NCBI GenBank assembly: GCA_050945155.1
Contig: JBMNSK010000004.1
Coordinates: 1-62,972 of the forward strand
Direction: 5' to 3'
Length of the DNA stretch: 62,972 nt
Source: JBMNSK01 sp050945155
GTDB lineage: Bacteria; Actinomycetota; Coriobacteriia; Coriobacteriales; Eggerthellaceae
Shown here piece after piece: positions 9,501-18,191 of the stretch. The position numbers and the translations under genes are program-made. The notes below the pieces were generated by a model. That model saw only the letters and a list, made by a program, of their open reading frames with translations. It did not search any database and had not been told where the DNA came from. The first letter of the stretch is position 1; every line of letters starts with the position of its first letter.

Positions 9501-10268
9501 TTAGAGCATAAAGTTCTCTAAACCTACAATGAGGCCAGATTTACCTTCGACGCTTCGAATTCCAAGCAAAACTCCGGGCATATACGAAGTTCTATCCCAA
9601 GAATCATGCGTGATGGTGAGCGTTTGACCCATCGAACCGAATATGACTTGCTGGCGTGCGGAATAACCCATACTGCGCACCGAATGAACCGGAACGCCAT
9701 CAATAAGAGCTCCGCGCGCTCCTTCGGCACCGGCAATTTCTGTCTCTTTTCCAGGAGCCTCACTTACGCGGCCATTGCGACCTTCAGAAATGAGGTGTGC
9801 GGTACGAACAGCGGTCCCGGAAGGAGCATCTTTTTTCTGCGCATGGTGAAACTCAATAACTTCCGCTTCAGGAAAAAATGGAGCGGCTGCACGAGCAAAC
9901 TGCATCATCAGCACAGCACCTGTCGTGAAGTTCGGAGCATAAAACAGACAGGCATTATTTTGAGCCTTTGCAGCAAGTTCTTCGAGCGTTTCGTTTGAAA
10001 GCCCCGTGGTTCCGACAACACAGTTAATACCTGCCGGAAGAGCAACTTCTAAGTTACCTGCCACTACAGAAGGCTGCGTAAAATCAACTAGGACGCTAAA
10101 CTCTTCGGCAGCTATAGCATCAGCAACGGACGGATACACCGGAAACGCACGATTTGGCACCTTGGGGTCAATACCACAGACAAGCTCCATATCAGAAGCG
10201 TTTTCCACAGCCTCTACGACATGTGTGCCCATACGTCCGGCACAACCAGCTACTGCTACTCGAATCAT
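9501..10268 (-). CDS. dapB: 4-hydroxy-tetrahydrodipicolinate reductase
   Basis: NAD(P)H-dependent reductase that follows DapA in diaminopimelate/lysine synthesis. It has the nucleotide-binding VAVAGCAGRMG at the N-terminus, the catalytic HH pair in EFHHAQKKDAPSG, and the VGTTG segment. The frame is open to 10325, but the ATG at 10268 is chosen because AAAGGAG lies 6 nt upstream and the protein then starts MIRVAVAGC, giving 255 residues, as usual for DapB. Confidence 0.96.
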   Translation of the reverse strand: MIRVAVAGCAGRMGTHVVEAVENASDMELVCGIDPKVPNRAFPVYPSVADAIAAEEFSVLVDFTQPSVVAGNLEVALPAGINCVVGTTGLSNETLEELAAKAQNNACLFYAPNFTTGAVLMMQFARAAAPFFPEAEVIEFHHAQKKDAPSGTAVRTAHLISEGRNGRVSEAPGKETEIAGAEGARGALIDGVPVHSVRSMGYSARQQVIFGSMGQTLTITHDSWDRTSYMPGVLLGIRSVEGKSGLIVGLENFML

Positions 10269-10376
10269 AGTTTGCTCCTTTGAAATACGAATTTCTTCAA
10301 TCCTACCATGCTTAAATTTGTTCAATTACTACATTCTGTCAGAGTGCCTTCTTTTTGTTTCAGAGGAAAGGCTATA

Positions 10377-10411
10377 TAAAAAGCGGGAAGCCTTTTTGAC
10401 AGCTCCCCGCT
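10377..10411 (-). terminator. Rho-independent terminator after pnp
   Basis: On the minus strand GCGGGGAGC and GCTTCCCGC pair (one G-U) around an 11-nt loop, followed by TTTTT. It lies 27 nt past the pnp stop and separates pnp from dapB. Confidence 0.85.
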
Positions 10412-10437
10412 TCTTGAGCACAAATCTTTCTTAAGAC

Positions 10438-12630
10438 TTAAGCCTCGTGGCTTCTCCGGGGGCTTCTCCCATCACGCATATGCGCATGGTCAGACTTATC
10501 ATGGTGGCTGTGCTTTCGGTCGTTTTTATGGGAAGACTGCGGGGCGTCTGGCTTGTCCAAACGGTCGAGCGAGATTTTGCCAGTCTTCTCATCTACCTCG
10601 GTGACCTTTACCTTCACGACATCACCAATCGAAAGCATTTCTTCTACTGAATCAATGCGACCATTAGCAATACGAGAGATGTGCAAGAGTCCATCCTTGG
10701 ATGCAGTAAGCCTGATAAAGGCACCAAAGTCCTTGATACCAACAACTTCGCCCTCATAGACTTCGCCTTCTTCGGGCTCTTTAATGATGTCGATAATCAT
10801 AGCCTTGGCAGCTTCTCCTGCAGTGCCATCGACGGCAGCGATATGAATGGTGCCATCTTCTTGAATTTCAATCTGAGCACCGGTTTCTTCTTGGATACCA
10901 CGAACCACTTTACCGCCTGTCCCGATAACTTCACGAATCTTATCGACCGGAACATGGATGGTCTCAATGCGCGGAGCGTAGGCAGAGAGCTCCTCGCGTG
11001 GATGCGCAATTTCAGCCAACATAGCGTTAAGGATGAAGGCTCTTCCTTCGTGTGCCTGTCGAAGGGCTCGACCGAGAATCTCCGTCGAAAGACCCTTTGC
11101 CTTGTTATCCATCTGAAGTGCGGTAATACCTTTTGGTGTCCCGCAAACCTTAAAGTCCATATCGCCTAAGAAGTCTTCAAGACCCTGAATGTCCGAGAGG
11201 ATGACAACGTCATCGTCTTCTTTAATAAGACCCATAGCGATTCCTGATACCGGTGCCTTAATCGGTACGCCAGCATCCATAAGCGCGAGGGTTGAACCAC
11301 AGGTCGATGCCATGGATGAAGATCCATTTGACTCTAAAATCTCAGACACTACGCGAATTGCATAGGGGAATTCATCTTCATCGGGCAATACAGGGACCAG
11401 GGCTCGCTCAGCCAAAGCGCCGTGTCCAAGTTCGCGTCGCTTCGGAGCACCCATTCGTCCTACTTCCCCTGTGCAATACGGAGGGAAGTTATAGTGGTGC
11501 ATATAGCGTTTGCCTTCAATCGGCTCAATAGTGTCAAGGCGCTGCCATTCACTGAGCATACCAAGGGTGCAAACAGAAAGTGCCTGGGTCTGACCGCGCT
11601 GGAAGAGCGCAGAGCCATGTACTCGTGGAAGATATCCAGCCACAATGTGCAACGGTCTGATTTCATCGGCGCGACGGCCATCAGCGCGCTCTCCGGTTTG
11701 TATGACCATCTGCCTCATGGCATGCTTCTCAAGCAGTTTAAGCTCTGCGGCAATATCCGCTGCCCACTCTTCCTGTTCTTCCTCAGAGAAGTCCTGGTGA
11801 GTAATTCTGTCTTTGAGTTCTTCAACATGGGTCATGCGCGCCTGCTTGTCGGCGTCATGGAGAGCCGCCGACATCTCATCGAAGTAGGGTTCGATGCGCT
11901 CGGCAATGCTCGGATCTGGCTCGTGAAGCGGCCATTCGACTGCTTCAATCTCACAACGATCCAAGAAGCGCTGTTCGGCTGCGCAGAACTGAGCAATTGC
12001 CTCCTGCCCAAAGTTCATAGCCTCAAGCATATCTTCTTCTGAAACTTCATCTGCCCCTGCCTCAACCATGCTGATGTAGTCTGCAGTACCGGCGATGGTA
12101 AGCTCGAGATCTGAGGTCTCCTGCTCCTCATACGTAGGATTCACGATGAACTCCCCTGTTTCCTTATTGCGTGCGATTCTCACGCATGCTGCAGGGCCAT
12201 CGAAAGGTGCAGAAGCAAGCATTAAAGCAGCAGAAGCACCCATGACACAGATCGTGTCAATGAGGTTTTCACTATCGACCACAAGCGTGGTAGCCACAAT
12301 TTGAACCTCACGCTTGAAGCCGTCAACAAAACCCGGTCTTATCGGACGGTCAATCATACGAGCCGTCAGAGTCCCTTTTTCTGAAGGACGTGCCTCTCGT
12401 TTCAGGTATCCGCCCGGGATACGTCCAACCGCGTACATCTTTTCAATAAAATCGACGGTCAGCGGGAAAAAGTCGTAGTCCTTGTCTTCCTTTGAAATAA
12501 CTGCGGTTACTAAAGCTGTTGTATCACCCTGACCAACAAGCACAGCTCCACTTGCCTGCTTTGCAAGCTCGCCGGTTTCTAGGCGATACTGCTTTCCGTA
12601 AAGTTCAAAGGTTTCCACAATTTTGTTCAT
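10438..12630 (-). CDS. pnp: Polyribonucleotide nucleotidyltransferase (PNPase)
   Basis: Phosphorolytic 3'-5' exoribonuclease of 730 residues. It has two RNase PH-like domains separated by a helical domain, a KH domain (IHVPVDKIREVIGTGGKVVR), and an S1 domain (EGEVYEGEVVGIKDFGAFI). The last ~35 residues are rich in His, Lys, Arg, Asp and Ser (about eight His), beyond the usual S1 end. It lies downstream of rpsO, the classic rpsO-pnp order, but a strong terminator lies between them, so pnp probably also has its own promoter or depends on read-through. Confidence 0.97.
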   Translation of the reverse strand: MNKIVETFELYGKQYRLETGELAKQASGAVLVGQGDTTALVTAVISKEDKDYDFFPLTVDFIEKMYAVGRIPGGYLKREARPSEKGTLTARMIDRPIRPGFVDGFKREVQIVATTLVVDSENLIDTICVMGASAALMLASAPFDGPAACVRIARNKETGEFIVNPTYEEQETSDLELTIAGTADYISMVEAGADEVSEEDMLEAMNFGQEAIAQFCAAEQRFLDRCEIEAVEWPLHEPDPSIAERIEPYFDEMSAALHDADKQARMTHVEELKDRITHQDFSEEEQEEWAADIAAELKLLEKHAMRQMVIQTGERADGRRADEIRPLHIVAGYLPRVHGSALFQRGQTQALSVCTLGMLSEWQRLDTIEPIEGKRYMHHYNFPPYCTGEVGRMGAPKRRELGHGALAERALVPVLPDEDEFPYAIRVVSEILESNGSSSMASTCGSTLALMDAGVPIKAPVSGIAMGLIKEDDDVVILSDIQGLEDFLGDMDFKVCGTPKGITALQMDNKAKGLSTEILGRALRQAHEGRAFILNAMLAEIAHPREELSAYAPRIETIHVPVDKIREVIGTGGKVVRGIQEETGAQIEIQEDGTIHIAAVDGTAGEAAKAMIIDIIKEPEEGEVYEGEVVGIKDFGAFIRLTASKDGLLHISRIANGRIDSVEEMLSIGDVVKVKVTEVDEKTGKISLDRLDKPDAPQSSHKNDRKHSHHDKSDHAHMRDGRSPRRSHEA

Positions 12631-12757
12631 ATAGAATTCTTTCTCTTCTTCCTTCTCCGCCCTATTGCGAAGAAGCCTCTTTGGCGTTTTGCGCCGCGAA
12701 AGTTAACGCCCTTGCGTCGCCCTCCGCTTCCTGAAAATTCAGGTTTGTTACTTCAAA

Positions 12758-12775
12758 CATCAAAACTTTTTGATG
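12758..12775 (-). repeat. Short inverted repeat in the pnp leader
   Basis: CATCAAAA and TTTTGATG arms form an A/T-rich inverted repeat immediately downstream of the rpsO terminator. It may extend termination or affect the pnp leader; function unknown. Confidence 0.35.
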
Positions 12776-12783
12776 TTCTTAAA

Positions 12784-12807
12784 CGAAAGGCCCGCGAAGC
12801 GGGCCTA
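12784..12807 (-). terminator. Rho-independent terminator after rpsO
   Basis: AGGCCCGC-TTC-GCGGGCCT is a perfect 8-bp GC-rich stem, followed on the minus strand by TTCGTTT. It lies 16 nt after the rpsO stop. Confidence 0.8.
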
Positions 12808-12822
12808 TCGAAATAACCACTG

Positions 12823-13104
12823 TTAACCACGAATGCCAAGTCTCTTGATTAAATCACGATACTCGTCAATGTCGCGATTCTTAATGTAGTCCAGATACTG
12901 ACGCCTATGGCCAATGAGCTTCATCAAACCACGGCGGGTATGATTATCCTTCTTGTGAGTCTTTAGGTGCTCGGTAAGGTTACGAATACGCTCAGTATCG
13001 ATAGCTACCTGAACTTCAGGGCTACCCGAATCGTTCTCACCCTTACCGTATTCCTTAATGAGTTCTGCGATGCGCTCTTGGCTAATGCTACGCCTACTGG
13101 TCAT
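12823..13104 (-). CDS. rpsO: 30S ribosomal protein S15
   Basis: S15 binds 16S rRNA at the central three-way junction early in 30S assembly. The sequence carries SPEVQVAIDTERIRNLTEHL and the family motif GLMKLIGHRRQYLDYI. The ATG at 13104 is preferred over the in-frame GTG at 13113, because AAAGGTGG overlaps that GTG and sits correctly for the ATG; this gives 93 residues. The 178-nt gap to recO should hold its promoter. Confidence 0.96.
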   Translation of the reverse strand: MTSRRSISQERIAELIKEYGKGENDSGSPEVQVAIDTERIRNLTEHLKTHKKDNHTRRGLMKLIGHRRQYLDYIKNRDIDEYRDLIKRLGIRG

Positions 13105-13248
13105 GTAAACCACCTTTCTTTATGTCGTTGCGACAAAAATCACTTTTTACTGAGGGGCAAACGGTGGGAGTTGCTCTCTAAGTAAAAGTTCTCATAACAG
13201 CAAGTTGGAATTGTACGTGAGATGCGCGCATTTGTACAGCTCACCACA

Positions 13249-13288
13249 CAAAAAAGTCCATATCCTATGCATAAGCGAGCACTTATGC
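13249..13288 (-). terminator. Possible terminator overlapping the recO stop
   Basis: On the minus strand GCATAAG-TGCTCG-CTTATGC is a perfect 7-bp stem that includes the recO stop codon. A run of six T's follows, but only after about 13 nt, so termination is uncertain. Confidence 0.4.
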
Positions 13289-14050
13289 CCTCAGTTCGGC
13301 TAAAAGAAAGTCGATGGACTTTATCTGGGCGCCCAAATGGTAGTTAATCCACTGTTTGAGCAGCTGGAAAATTTCAATCTGGCACTCTTGGGGAATATCC
13401 TTATCAAGAATGGTCTCAAACGTTGACCGAAGAAGTACGCGCTGCCAGGCTATCGTCTGGGCTTTAACCATCAGTGTTTCTCTTTTAAGCGCACAGGCCG
13501 GACAAAGTAATCCCCCATCTTCTAAGCTGAAGTGAAGGTAGGAACCCGTCTCGGTCGAAACCGTTTTTCCACAAAGCGAACAAGTATCAAGCTGAGGTCC
13601 AAAACCGAGAAAGGCACAAGCCTTAATAAGGAAGGCAGCACAAAGCCCTAAATCGGATGGTCGCTCTGTTTTTGAAAGCAGGTCGAAAGCTTTTCGCGTC
13701 ATCTCGAAGAGCTGCGGTTCTTCCAAATCCTCCTCAGTAGATTTTGCAAGGAACTCAGCAATGCACGCAGCGGTCGATGCAAGTTCGAAGTCGTGCCGAA
13801 TCTGCTCATGGGCGTCAATGAGTTTGGCTTCACTGATAATGGCTAGTTTTTTGCCCTCATGGAGTAAAACTTCAACATAGCTGTAAAGTTCAAGGCGAGA
13901 AGAAAAAGAACTCTGCGGTTTTCGAGCGCCCTTAGCTACCGCGCGTATCTGCGCGCCATTTTCTCCGAGCAGCGTCAGAATTAGGTCAGTTTCTCCGAGC
14001 TTGGTCTTCTTAATGACAATTGCCCGTGCGGTATAGCTGCGATTTGCCAT
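13283..14050 (-). CDS. recO: DNA repair protein RecO
   Basis: RecO (255 residues) loads RecA with RecR on SSB-coated gaps. It has an N-terminal OB fold (ARAIVIKKTKLGETDLILTL), then a helical domain with a zinc site (CSLCG and CPAC pairs). It is in the common actinobacterial order with era and ybeY. It starts 3 nt after the stop of the zinc-ribbon gene, so the two are co-transcribed. Confidence 0.95.
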   Translation of the reverse strand: MANRSYTARAIVIKKTKLGETDLILTLLGENGAQIRAVAKGARKPQSSFSSRLELYSYVEVLLHEGKKLAIISEAKLIDAHEQIRHDFELASTAACIAEFLAKSTEEDLEEPQLFEMTRKAFDLLSKTERPSDLGLCAAFLIKACAFLGFGPQLDTCSLCGKTVSTETGSYLHFSLEDGGLLCPACALKRETLMVKAQTIAWQRVLLRSTFETILDKDIPQECQIEIFQLLKQWINYHLGAQIKSIDFLLAELRA

Positions 14051-14053
14051 GTT

Positions 14054-15265
14054 CTAATGGTTCATTCCAAAGAAAATGCCAATAGCAACCAAAACGACAA
14101 GGATGACAACCACGATAAGAACTTTGCGCCAGTTATGATCTTTGTCATCGTTTTCTGGTGCTTGAAACTCCCGAGCTTCCTTATCTGTTGTACGCTCAAC
14201 GACCGGAAGCTGCATAGTCTCTCCCGACCTCCACACTTTTTGTGGTGGTACATAGTCGGAGTCCACTAACCGCTCTTCTTCATCTTCTTCTCGCTTAAAC
14301 GAAGGAGCATTTCGGTCAAACCCTGACAAATCAGGCTTATAGTTACCTTCTTCATCAAACAAAGAGCCAGAACTCTCAAACGATGAGCTTTGACCGCTCG
14401 AATGCGTATCCGGGTTCAAAATAATCTTTGGAATGGAAGCAGAATCAAGCATGGATGACCGCGGCATGTGATTGACCGCTGGGGCCTGGGGCTGAATCAC
14501 AACACTGTCAGATTCATTCCGATGCCGGTCGCGTCCATCACCGCCCCAGAGAGAAAACGCACTTGCGGTTCCTTTTATGCGCGTAACCTGCGGTGAACGG
14601 TGTGGATACATCCCTGAATCCGGTTCATTATTTGCTTGGTCTGTGATGGTCGGCAAGACGCTCGTATTCGAAGCATCATCCATCCCGGAAGAGCTCTCGT
14701 TGTTGTCTGTTTCACGAGCACTTTCTTCTAAGGAATCTTCATCTGAATTTGCTTCACTTATTTCAGATTCTGCCTTTGTGGCTTTCTCTTCATGACCAGA
14801 CCCCTCTTCTACTGGGGTTCTTTCTTCTAAAGATGAAGCGATATAGTCTGAATCATTGAGCTGACTGCTCGTGTCTTCCTCTAATCTATCTTCGGCGCCA
14901 GGTTCAGCCTCCTCTTCCACAGAGGTCTCTGTATCCATAGAGTCTTCTGGGGATACCTGTTTGTCTTCAGCTGCGTCGACTAGACCTTCCCCTTCTTCAC
15001 CAGATACCGCCTCAGCTTCATCCGGTTCATCTGTTGCGGGTGTGTGGTCATAGGTATAGGTATCTTCCTCGCGCATTGCCTCCAGAACCGCGCGGTCCTT
15101 TGTGTCAATCATCTCGAGGACTTCGGTTTCGTGTTCGCTCTTTTCCTTGTCCTCGTCAACGGCACGCGCGAGCGCTGCAAGCTTTCCAACCAGAGGAAAA
15201 CCGCATTCATTGCAATACTTCGCCCCATCTCTATTTTCAGTGTTGCAGTTTGGGCAAATAATCAT
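14054..15265 (-). CDS. Zinc-ribbon, acidic, C-terminally membrane-anchored protein, function unknown
   Basis: 403 residues. The first 25 residues form a zinc ribbon (C4-x2-C7-x10-C18-x2-C21). Residues about 35-200 are extremely rich in Glu, Asp and Ser. A less acidic region with prolines follows (about 200-370). The C-terminus is one membrane helix (about 382-400), so most of the chain is probably cytoplasmic with a tail anchor. I recognise no catalytic domain. It lies between era and recO, where such genes are not standard. The zinc ribbon suggests binding to protein or nucleic acid, but no function can be assigned. Confidence 0.75.
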   Translation of the reverse strand: MIICPNCNTENRDGAKYCNECGFPLVGKLAALARAVDEDKEKSEHETEVLEMIDTKDRAVLEAMREEDTYTYDHTPATDEPDEAEAVSGEEGEGLVDAAEDKQVSPEDSMDTETSVEEEAEPGAEDRLEEDTSSQLNDSDYIASSLEERTPVEEGSGHEEKATKAESEISEANSDEDSLEESARETDNNESSSGMDDASNTSVLPTITDQANNEPDSGMYPHRSPQVTRIKGTASAFSLWGGDGRDRHRNESDSVVIQPQAPAVNHMPRSSMLDSASIPKIILNPDTHSSGQSSSFESSGSLFDEEGNYKPDLSGFDRNAPSFKREEDEEERLVDSDYVPPQKVWRSGETMQLPVVERTTDKEAREFQAPENDDKDHNWRKVLIVVVILVVLVAIGIFFGMNH

Positions 15266-15351
15266 TCTTGCATGCTCCTGTATAAAAAATGCGTCACATA
15301 ACTAACACTCTTACTTTAAGACTTTAAAAATGAAAGAAGAGTGAGAAATAA

Positions 15352-16272
15352 TTAGTTTTCTTCGCCGTAACCAAATCGACGAATTTGCTCAGAATCTCGG
15401 CGCCAATTTTTCTTAATTTTTACCTGCAAATCGAGGTACACACGGGCATCAAGAAGCCGTTCAAGATCTTTTCGTGCCTGCGTTCCTATACGTTTAATTG
15501 CTCTTCCACCCTTGCCGATGATGATTCCTTTTTGGCTGTCATGTTCAACATAGATACTTGCTTCAATATGACAGAGGTTCGTCTTTGATTTATATGAGAA
15601 TTCATCAACCATAACGCCAATTGCATGGGGAATTTCATCACGAAAATCGCGCAGAATTTTCTCGCGAATAAACTCGGCAATCAGTACTTCTTCTGGCTGG
15701 TCACAGGTCATATCGCGAGGAAACCAGAGTGGGCCATAAGGCATAAGCGAGGCAAGTGTTTCAATAAAGTCATCAACGCCTTCATGGGTTTTTGCAGAAA
15801 GCGTACATACTTTATCCCAAGAAGCTAAGTCGGATGCAGCATCAAGCTGCTTTCCAAGTTCTTCTTTATCTACCAAATCACACTTCGATAAGACCAGAAT
15901 CTTTTTACCTTGAAACGGTTTTAGTTGGTTTGCCACCCACACATCCCCAGAACCAACCGGCTGAGATGCGTTAACAAGCATCACGGCGCAGTCTACGTCT
16001 TCGATAGCTGAGGAGGCGGACTCGTTGAGTTTTTCACCTAAGACATTTTGCGGCTTATGAAAACCCGGCGTATCAACCAAGATGAGCTGGTAGGAATCCG
16101 TGGTCAAAATGGCGCGCAGTGTTCGCCGCGTTGTCTGCGCTGTACCCGACGTGATAGCAATTTTTTCGCCAACCAAGGTATTAATAAGCGTTGATTTGCC
16201 AACATTTGGCCTACCAAGAAATGCAATAAAGCCTGATTTGAACTTGTCATCCGCAAGAAAGGTATCTGTCAT
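15352..16272 (-). CDS. era: GTPase Era
   Basis: Era (306 residues) binds the 3' end of 16S rRNA and helps 30S maturation. The GTPase motifs are all present: GRPNVGKST (P-loop), DTPGFHKP, and LSKCD as the NKxD equivalent. The KH domain follows at the C-terminus with IIIGKGGRAIKRIGTQARKD. It starts 13 nt after the dgkA stop. Confidence 0.97.
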   Translation of the reverse strand: MTDTFLADDKFKSGFIAFLGRPNVGKSTLINTLVGEKIAITSGTAQTTRRTLRAILTTDSYQLILVDTPGFHKPQNVLGEKLNESASSAIEDVDCAVMLVNASQPVGSGDVWVANQLKPFQGKKILVLSKCDLVDKEELGKQLDAASDLASWDKVCTLSAKTHEGVDDFIETLASLMPYGPLWFPRDMTCDQPEEVLIAEFIREKILRDFRDEIPHAIGVMVDEFSYKSKTNLCHIEASIYVEHDSQKGIIIGKGGRAIKRIGTQARKDLERLLDARVYLDLQVKIKKNWRRDSEQIRRFGYGEEN

Positions 16273-16285
16273 CTCTTCACACCTA

Positions 16286-16711
16286 TTAAGACAAGATAGC
16301 TATCACACGTGGCAGAAAGACTATAAGACCAACAACAACGCTCATGACCGCAAAGACAAGGATTGCGGCTGCTGCCGAATCTTTCGCTCGTTTTGCTAGT
16401 AATTGGTATTCGGGGCTAACCAAGTCTACAAGCGACTCAATCGCCGTATTCATACACTCGCCCCCAATAACCAAACCGATACAAATTAAAACTGCAGCCC
16501 ATGAACCAAGGTCCAGGTTAAAAACAAACCCGCAGATAATAACTATGAGAGCAATCAGAAGATGGATTCTCATATTTCTCTGGGAAAAGAAATTATAAGA
16601 AAGTCCTTCTTGAGCACAGGAAAAAGATTTCAGAAGGGAAAATGGCGAATGGCGCTTCTTATCAGCGTCATTGCGCACGAAATTCTCTTTTTTCTCGGAC
16701 TTATTTCCCAT
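16286..16711 (-). CDS. dgkA: Diacylglycerol/undecaprenol kinase
   Basis: Small integral membrane lipid kinase (141 residues), with three or so membrane segments after a ~45-residue charged N-terminus. The DAGK signature is clear (GGECMNTAIESLVDLV, then AKDSAAAAILV). In Gram-positive bacteria this family mainly phosphorylates undecaprenol, feeding cell-wall carrier lipid; substrate here is inferred from the family. It sits between ybeY and era, as in many firmicutes. Confidence 0.9.
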   Translation of the reverse strand: MGNKSEKKENFVRNDADKKRHSPFSLLKSFSCAQEGLSYNFFSQRNMRIHLLIALIVIICGFVFNLDLGSWAAVLICIGLVIGGECMNTAIESLVDLVSPEYQLLAKRAKDSAAAAILVFAVMSVVVGLIVFLPRVIAILS

Positions 16712-16722
16712 AATCTTTCACT

Positions 16723-17193
16723 TTAAGATTTTTTATCCTCTTGAGACGACCAAGCTTCTAAAATCTCGGACTCTTTTGCCTGCATCACTTCGGCATCCTC
16801 GTCCCGAATATGGTCATAGCCACAAAGATGTAAAAGCCCATGCACTAAAAGCAGGCTAATTTCTTCCCTAAACGTCGTTCCGTAATCGCGCGACTGCGAA
16901 TGTGCTATATCAGGTGCAATGACAATGTCTCCGAGTTCAAAAACAGGTTCTTCCCCATCGGTTGAAACTTCGTCTTGCACACCGTCGCATTCAAAAGACA
17001 GAACATCGGTTGGACCTTCGCGATGACGAAAACGCTCGTTGAGGTAGGCCATCGTTTCATTGGTTACGAAATTAATTGAAACCTCAGTGTTAAAGGGTTT
17101 GTCTTCATAGGCAAGTACAAACGCTGTGAGTTCCTCAATAGGAATTTCGCGTAAATCGTTCTCACGGTAATCATAGTTAACTTGTATATCCAC
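16723..17193 (-). CDS. ybeY: Endoribonuclease YbeY
   Basis: Zinc-dependent endoribonuclease for rRNA maturation and ribosome quality control, with the metal motif HGLLHLCGYDH (H-x3-H-x5-H). The open frame extends to 17283 inside phoH, but the GTG at 17193 is chosen: GGAGAGG ends 7 nt upstream, it lies 2 nt after the phoH stop, and the protein becomes 156 residues, the family norm. The SD lies inside the last phoH codons, suggesting translational coupling. Confidence 0.93.
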   Translation of the reverse strand: MDIQVNYDYRENDLREIPIEELTAFVLAYEDKPFNTEVSINFVTNETMAYLNERFRHREGPTDVLSFECDGVQDEVSTDGEEPVFELGDIVIAPDIAHSQSRDYGTTFREEISLLLVHGLLHLCGYDHIRDEDAEVMQAKESEILEAWSSQEDKKS

Positions 17194-17195
17194 GA

Positions 17196-18185
17196 TTATT
17201 CCTCTCCTTCGGCCTGCGCATACGCAGACACAATGGCGGCTACGAGAGAATGTCGCACAATATCTTTGTCGCTTAAGTAGCAAAATGCAATGTCATCGAT
17301 TCCAGACAGAACCGTCTGTATATCCTTGAGTGCTGAAATCCCATGCGGAAGATCAAGCTGGGTTACATCGCCCGTAATAATCATCTTTGAACCAAATCCG
17401 AGGCGCGTTAAAAACATCTTCATCTGTTCATGTGTCGTATTTTGCGCCTCATCAAGAATAATGAAGCTGTCGTTGAGTGTCCGACCACGCATAAAGGCAA
17501 GGGGCGCAATTTCAATCACACCACCCTCGATGAGCTTCGTGGCCTTTTCAACATCGGTCATGTTGAAAAGCGCGTCATAAAGTGGCCTGATATAAGGATC
17601 AACCTTCTCCGTTAATGTTCCGGGAAGATAGCCAAGGCTTTCCCCTGCTTCAACAACCGGACGAGTAAGAATAATACGGCCAACTTCTCTGCGCTTTAAT
17701 GCAGCAACTGCCATTGCCATCGCAAGATAGGTTTTTCCTGTTCCTGCAGGCCCAATGCCAAAGGTAATGGTGTTGTCGCGCATTGCATCAACATACTTTT
17801 TCTGTCCTGCGGTTTTTGGACGAATAGCGCGACCACGGTAGGTAAGCAGAATATCTTCGCGCAAATCATTGGGAGCAAATTCATTGCTTCTCAGTACTTG
17901 CACTGCCTGATTTACGTAGTCGACACTTGGTGTCTCTCCGCTCTCCACCATTTTGATGATGTCGGAGAAAAGAATCATCAGCTGCTGAACCTCAAGCGGA
18001 TCACCCTCAAGAACTATAAGGTCACCGCGCAAGGTTACCCGAGCAGCAAAACAATCCTGAATCTTACGAAGAACGCTGTCTGACGGCCCGGTAATTTGGG
18101 CAATGTTCAGATGCGGAGGAACCTTTATGGTCATTTGCGTCTGGTTATTCATAAGCTCGATTCTATCACGTGAAAAGACATGCAT
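17196..18185 (-). CDS. phoH: PhoH-family ATPase
   Basis: PhoH/PhoL-type P-loop ATPase, with Walker A GIGPAGTGKTYLAM and Walker B-like SFIILDEAQNTT. The family associates with YbeY and RNA metabolism, and the two genes are adjacent here as usual. The start is ambiguous: the ATG at 18185 gives 329 residues, and an internal ATG at 18152 gives 318. Both have only a weak upstream GAG, and the usual N-terminal similarity begins after the second one. Confidence 0.93.
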   Translation of the reverse strand: MHVFSRDRIELMNNQTQMTIKVPPHLNIAQITGPSDSVLRKIQDCFAARVTLRGDLIVLEGDPLEVQQLMILFSDIIKMVESGETPSVDYVNQAVQVLRSNEFAPNDLREDILLTYRGRAIRPKTAGQKKYVDAMRDNTITFGIGPAGTGKTYLAMAMAVAALKRREVGRIILTRPVVEAGESLGYLPGTLTEKVDPYIRPLYDALFNMTDVEKATKLIEGGVIEIAPLAFMRGRTLNDSFIILDEAQNTTHEQMKMFLTRLGFGSKMIITGDVTQLDLPHGISALKDIQTVLSGIDDIAFCYLSDKDIVRHSLVAAIVSAYAQAEGEE

Positions 18186-18191
18186 GCTCGT

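Noticed and set aside
10681..12042. Several 80-200 codon plus-strand frames inside pnp
   Set aside because: They lie antisense to a clear PNPase gene and show no family similarity.
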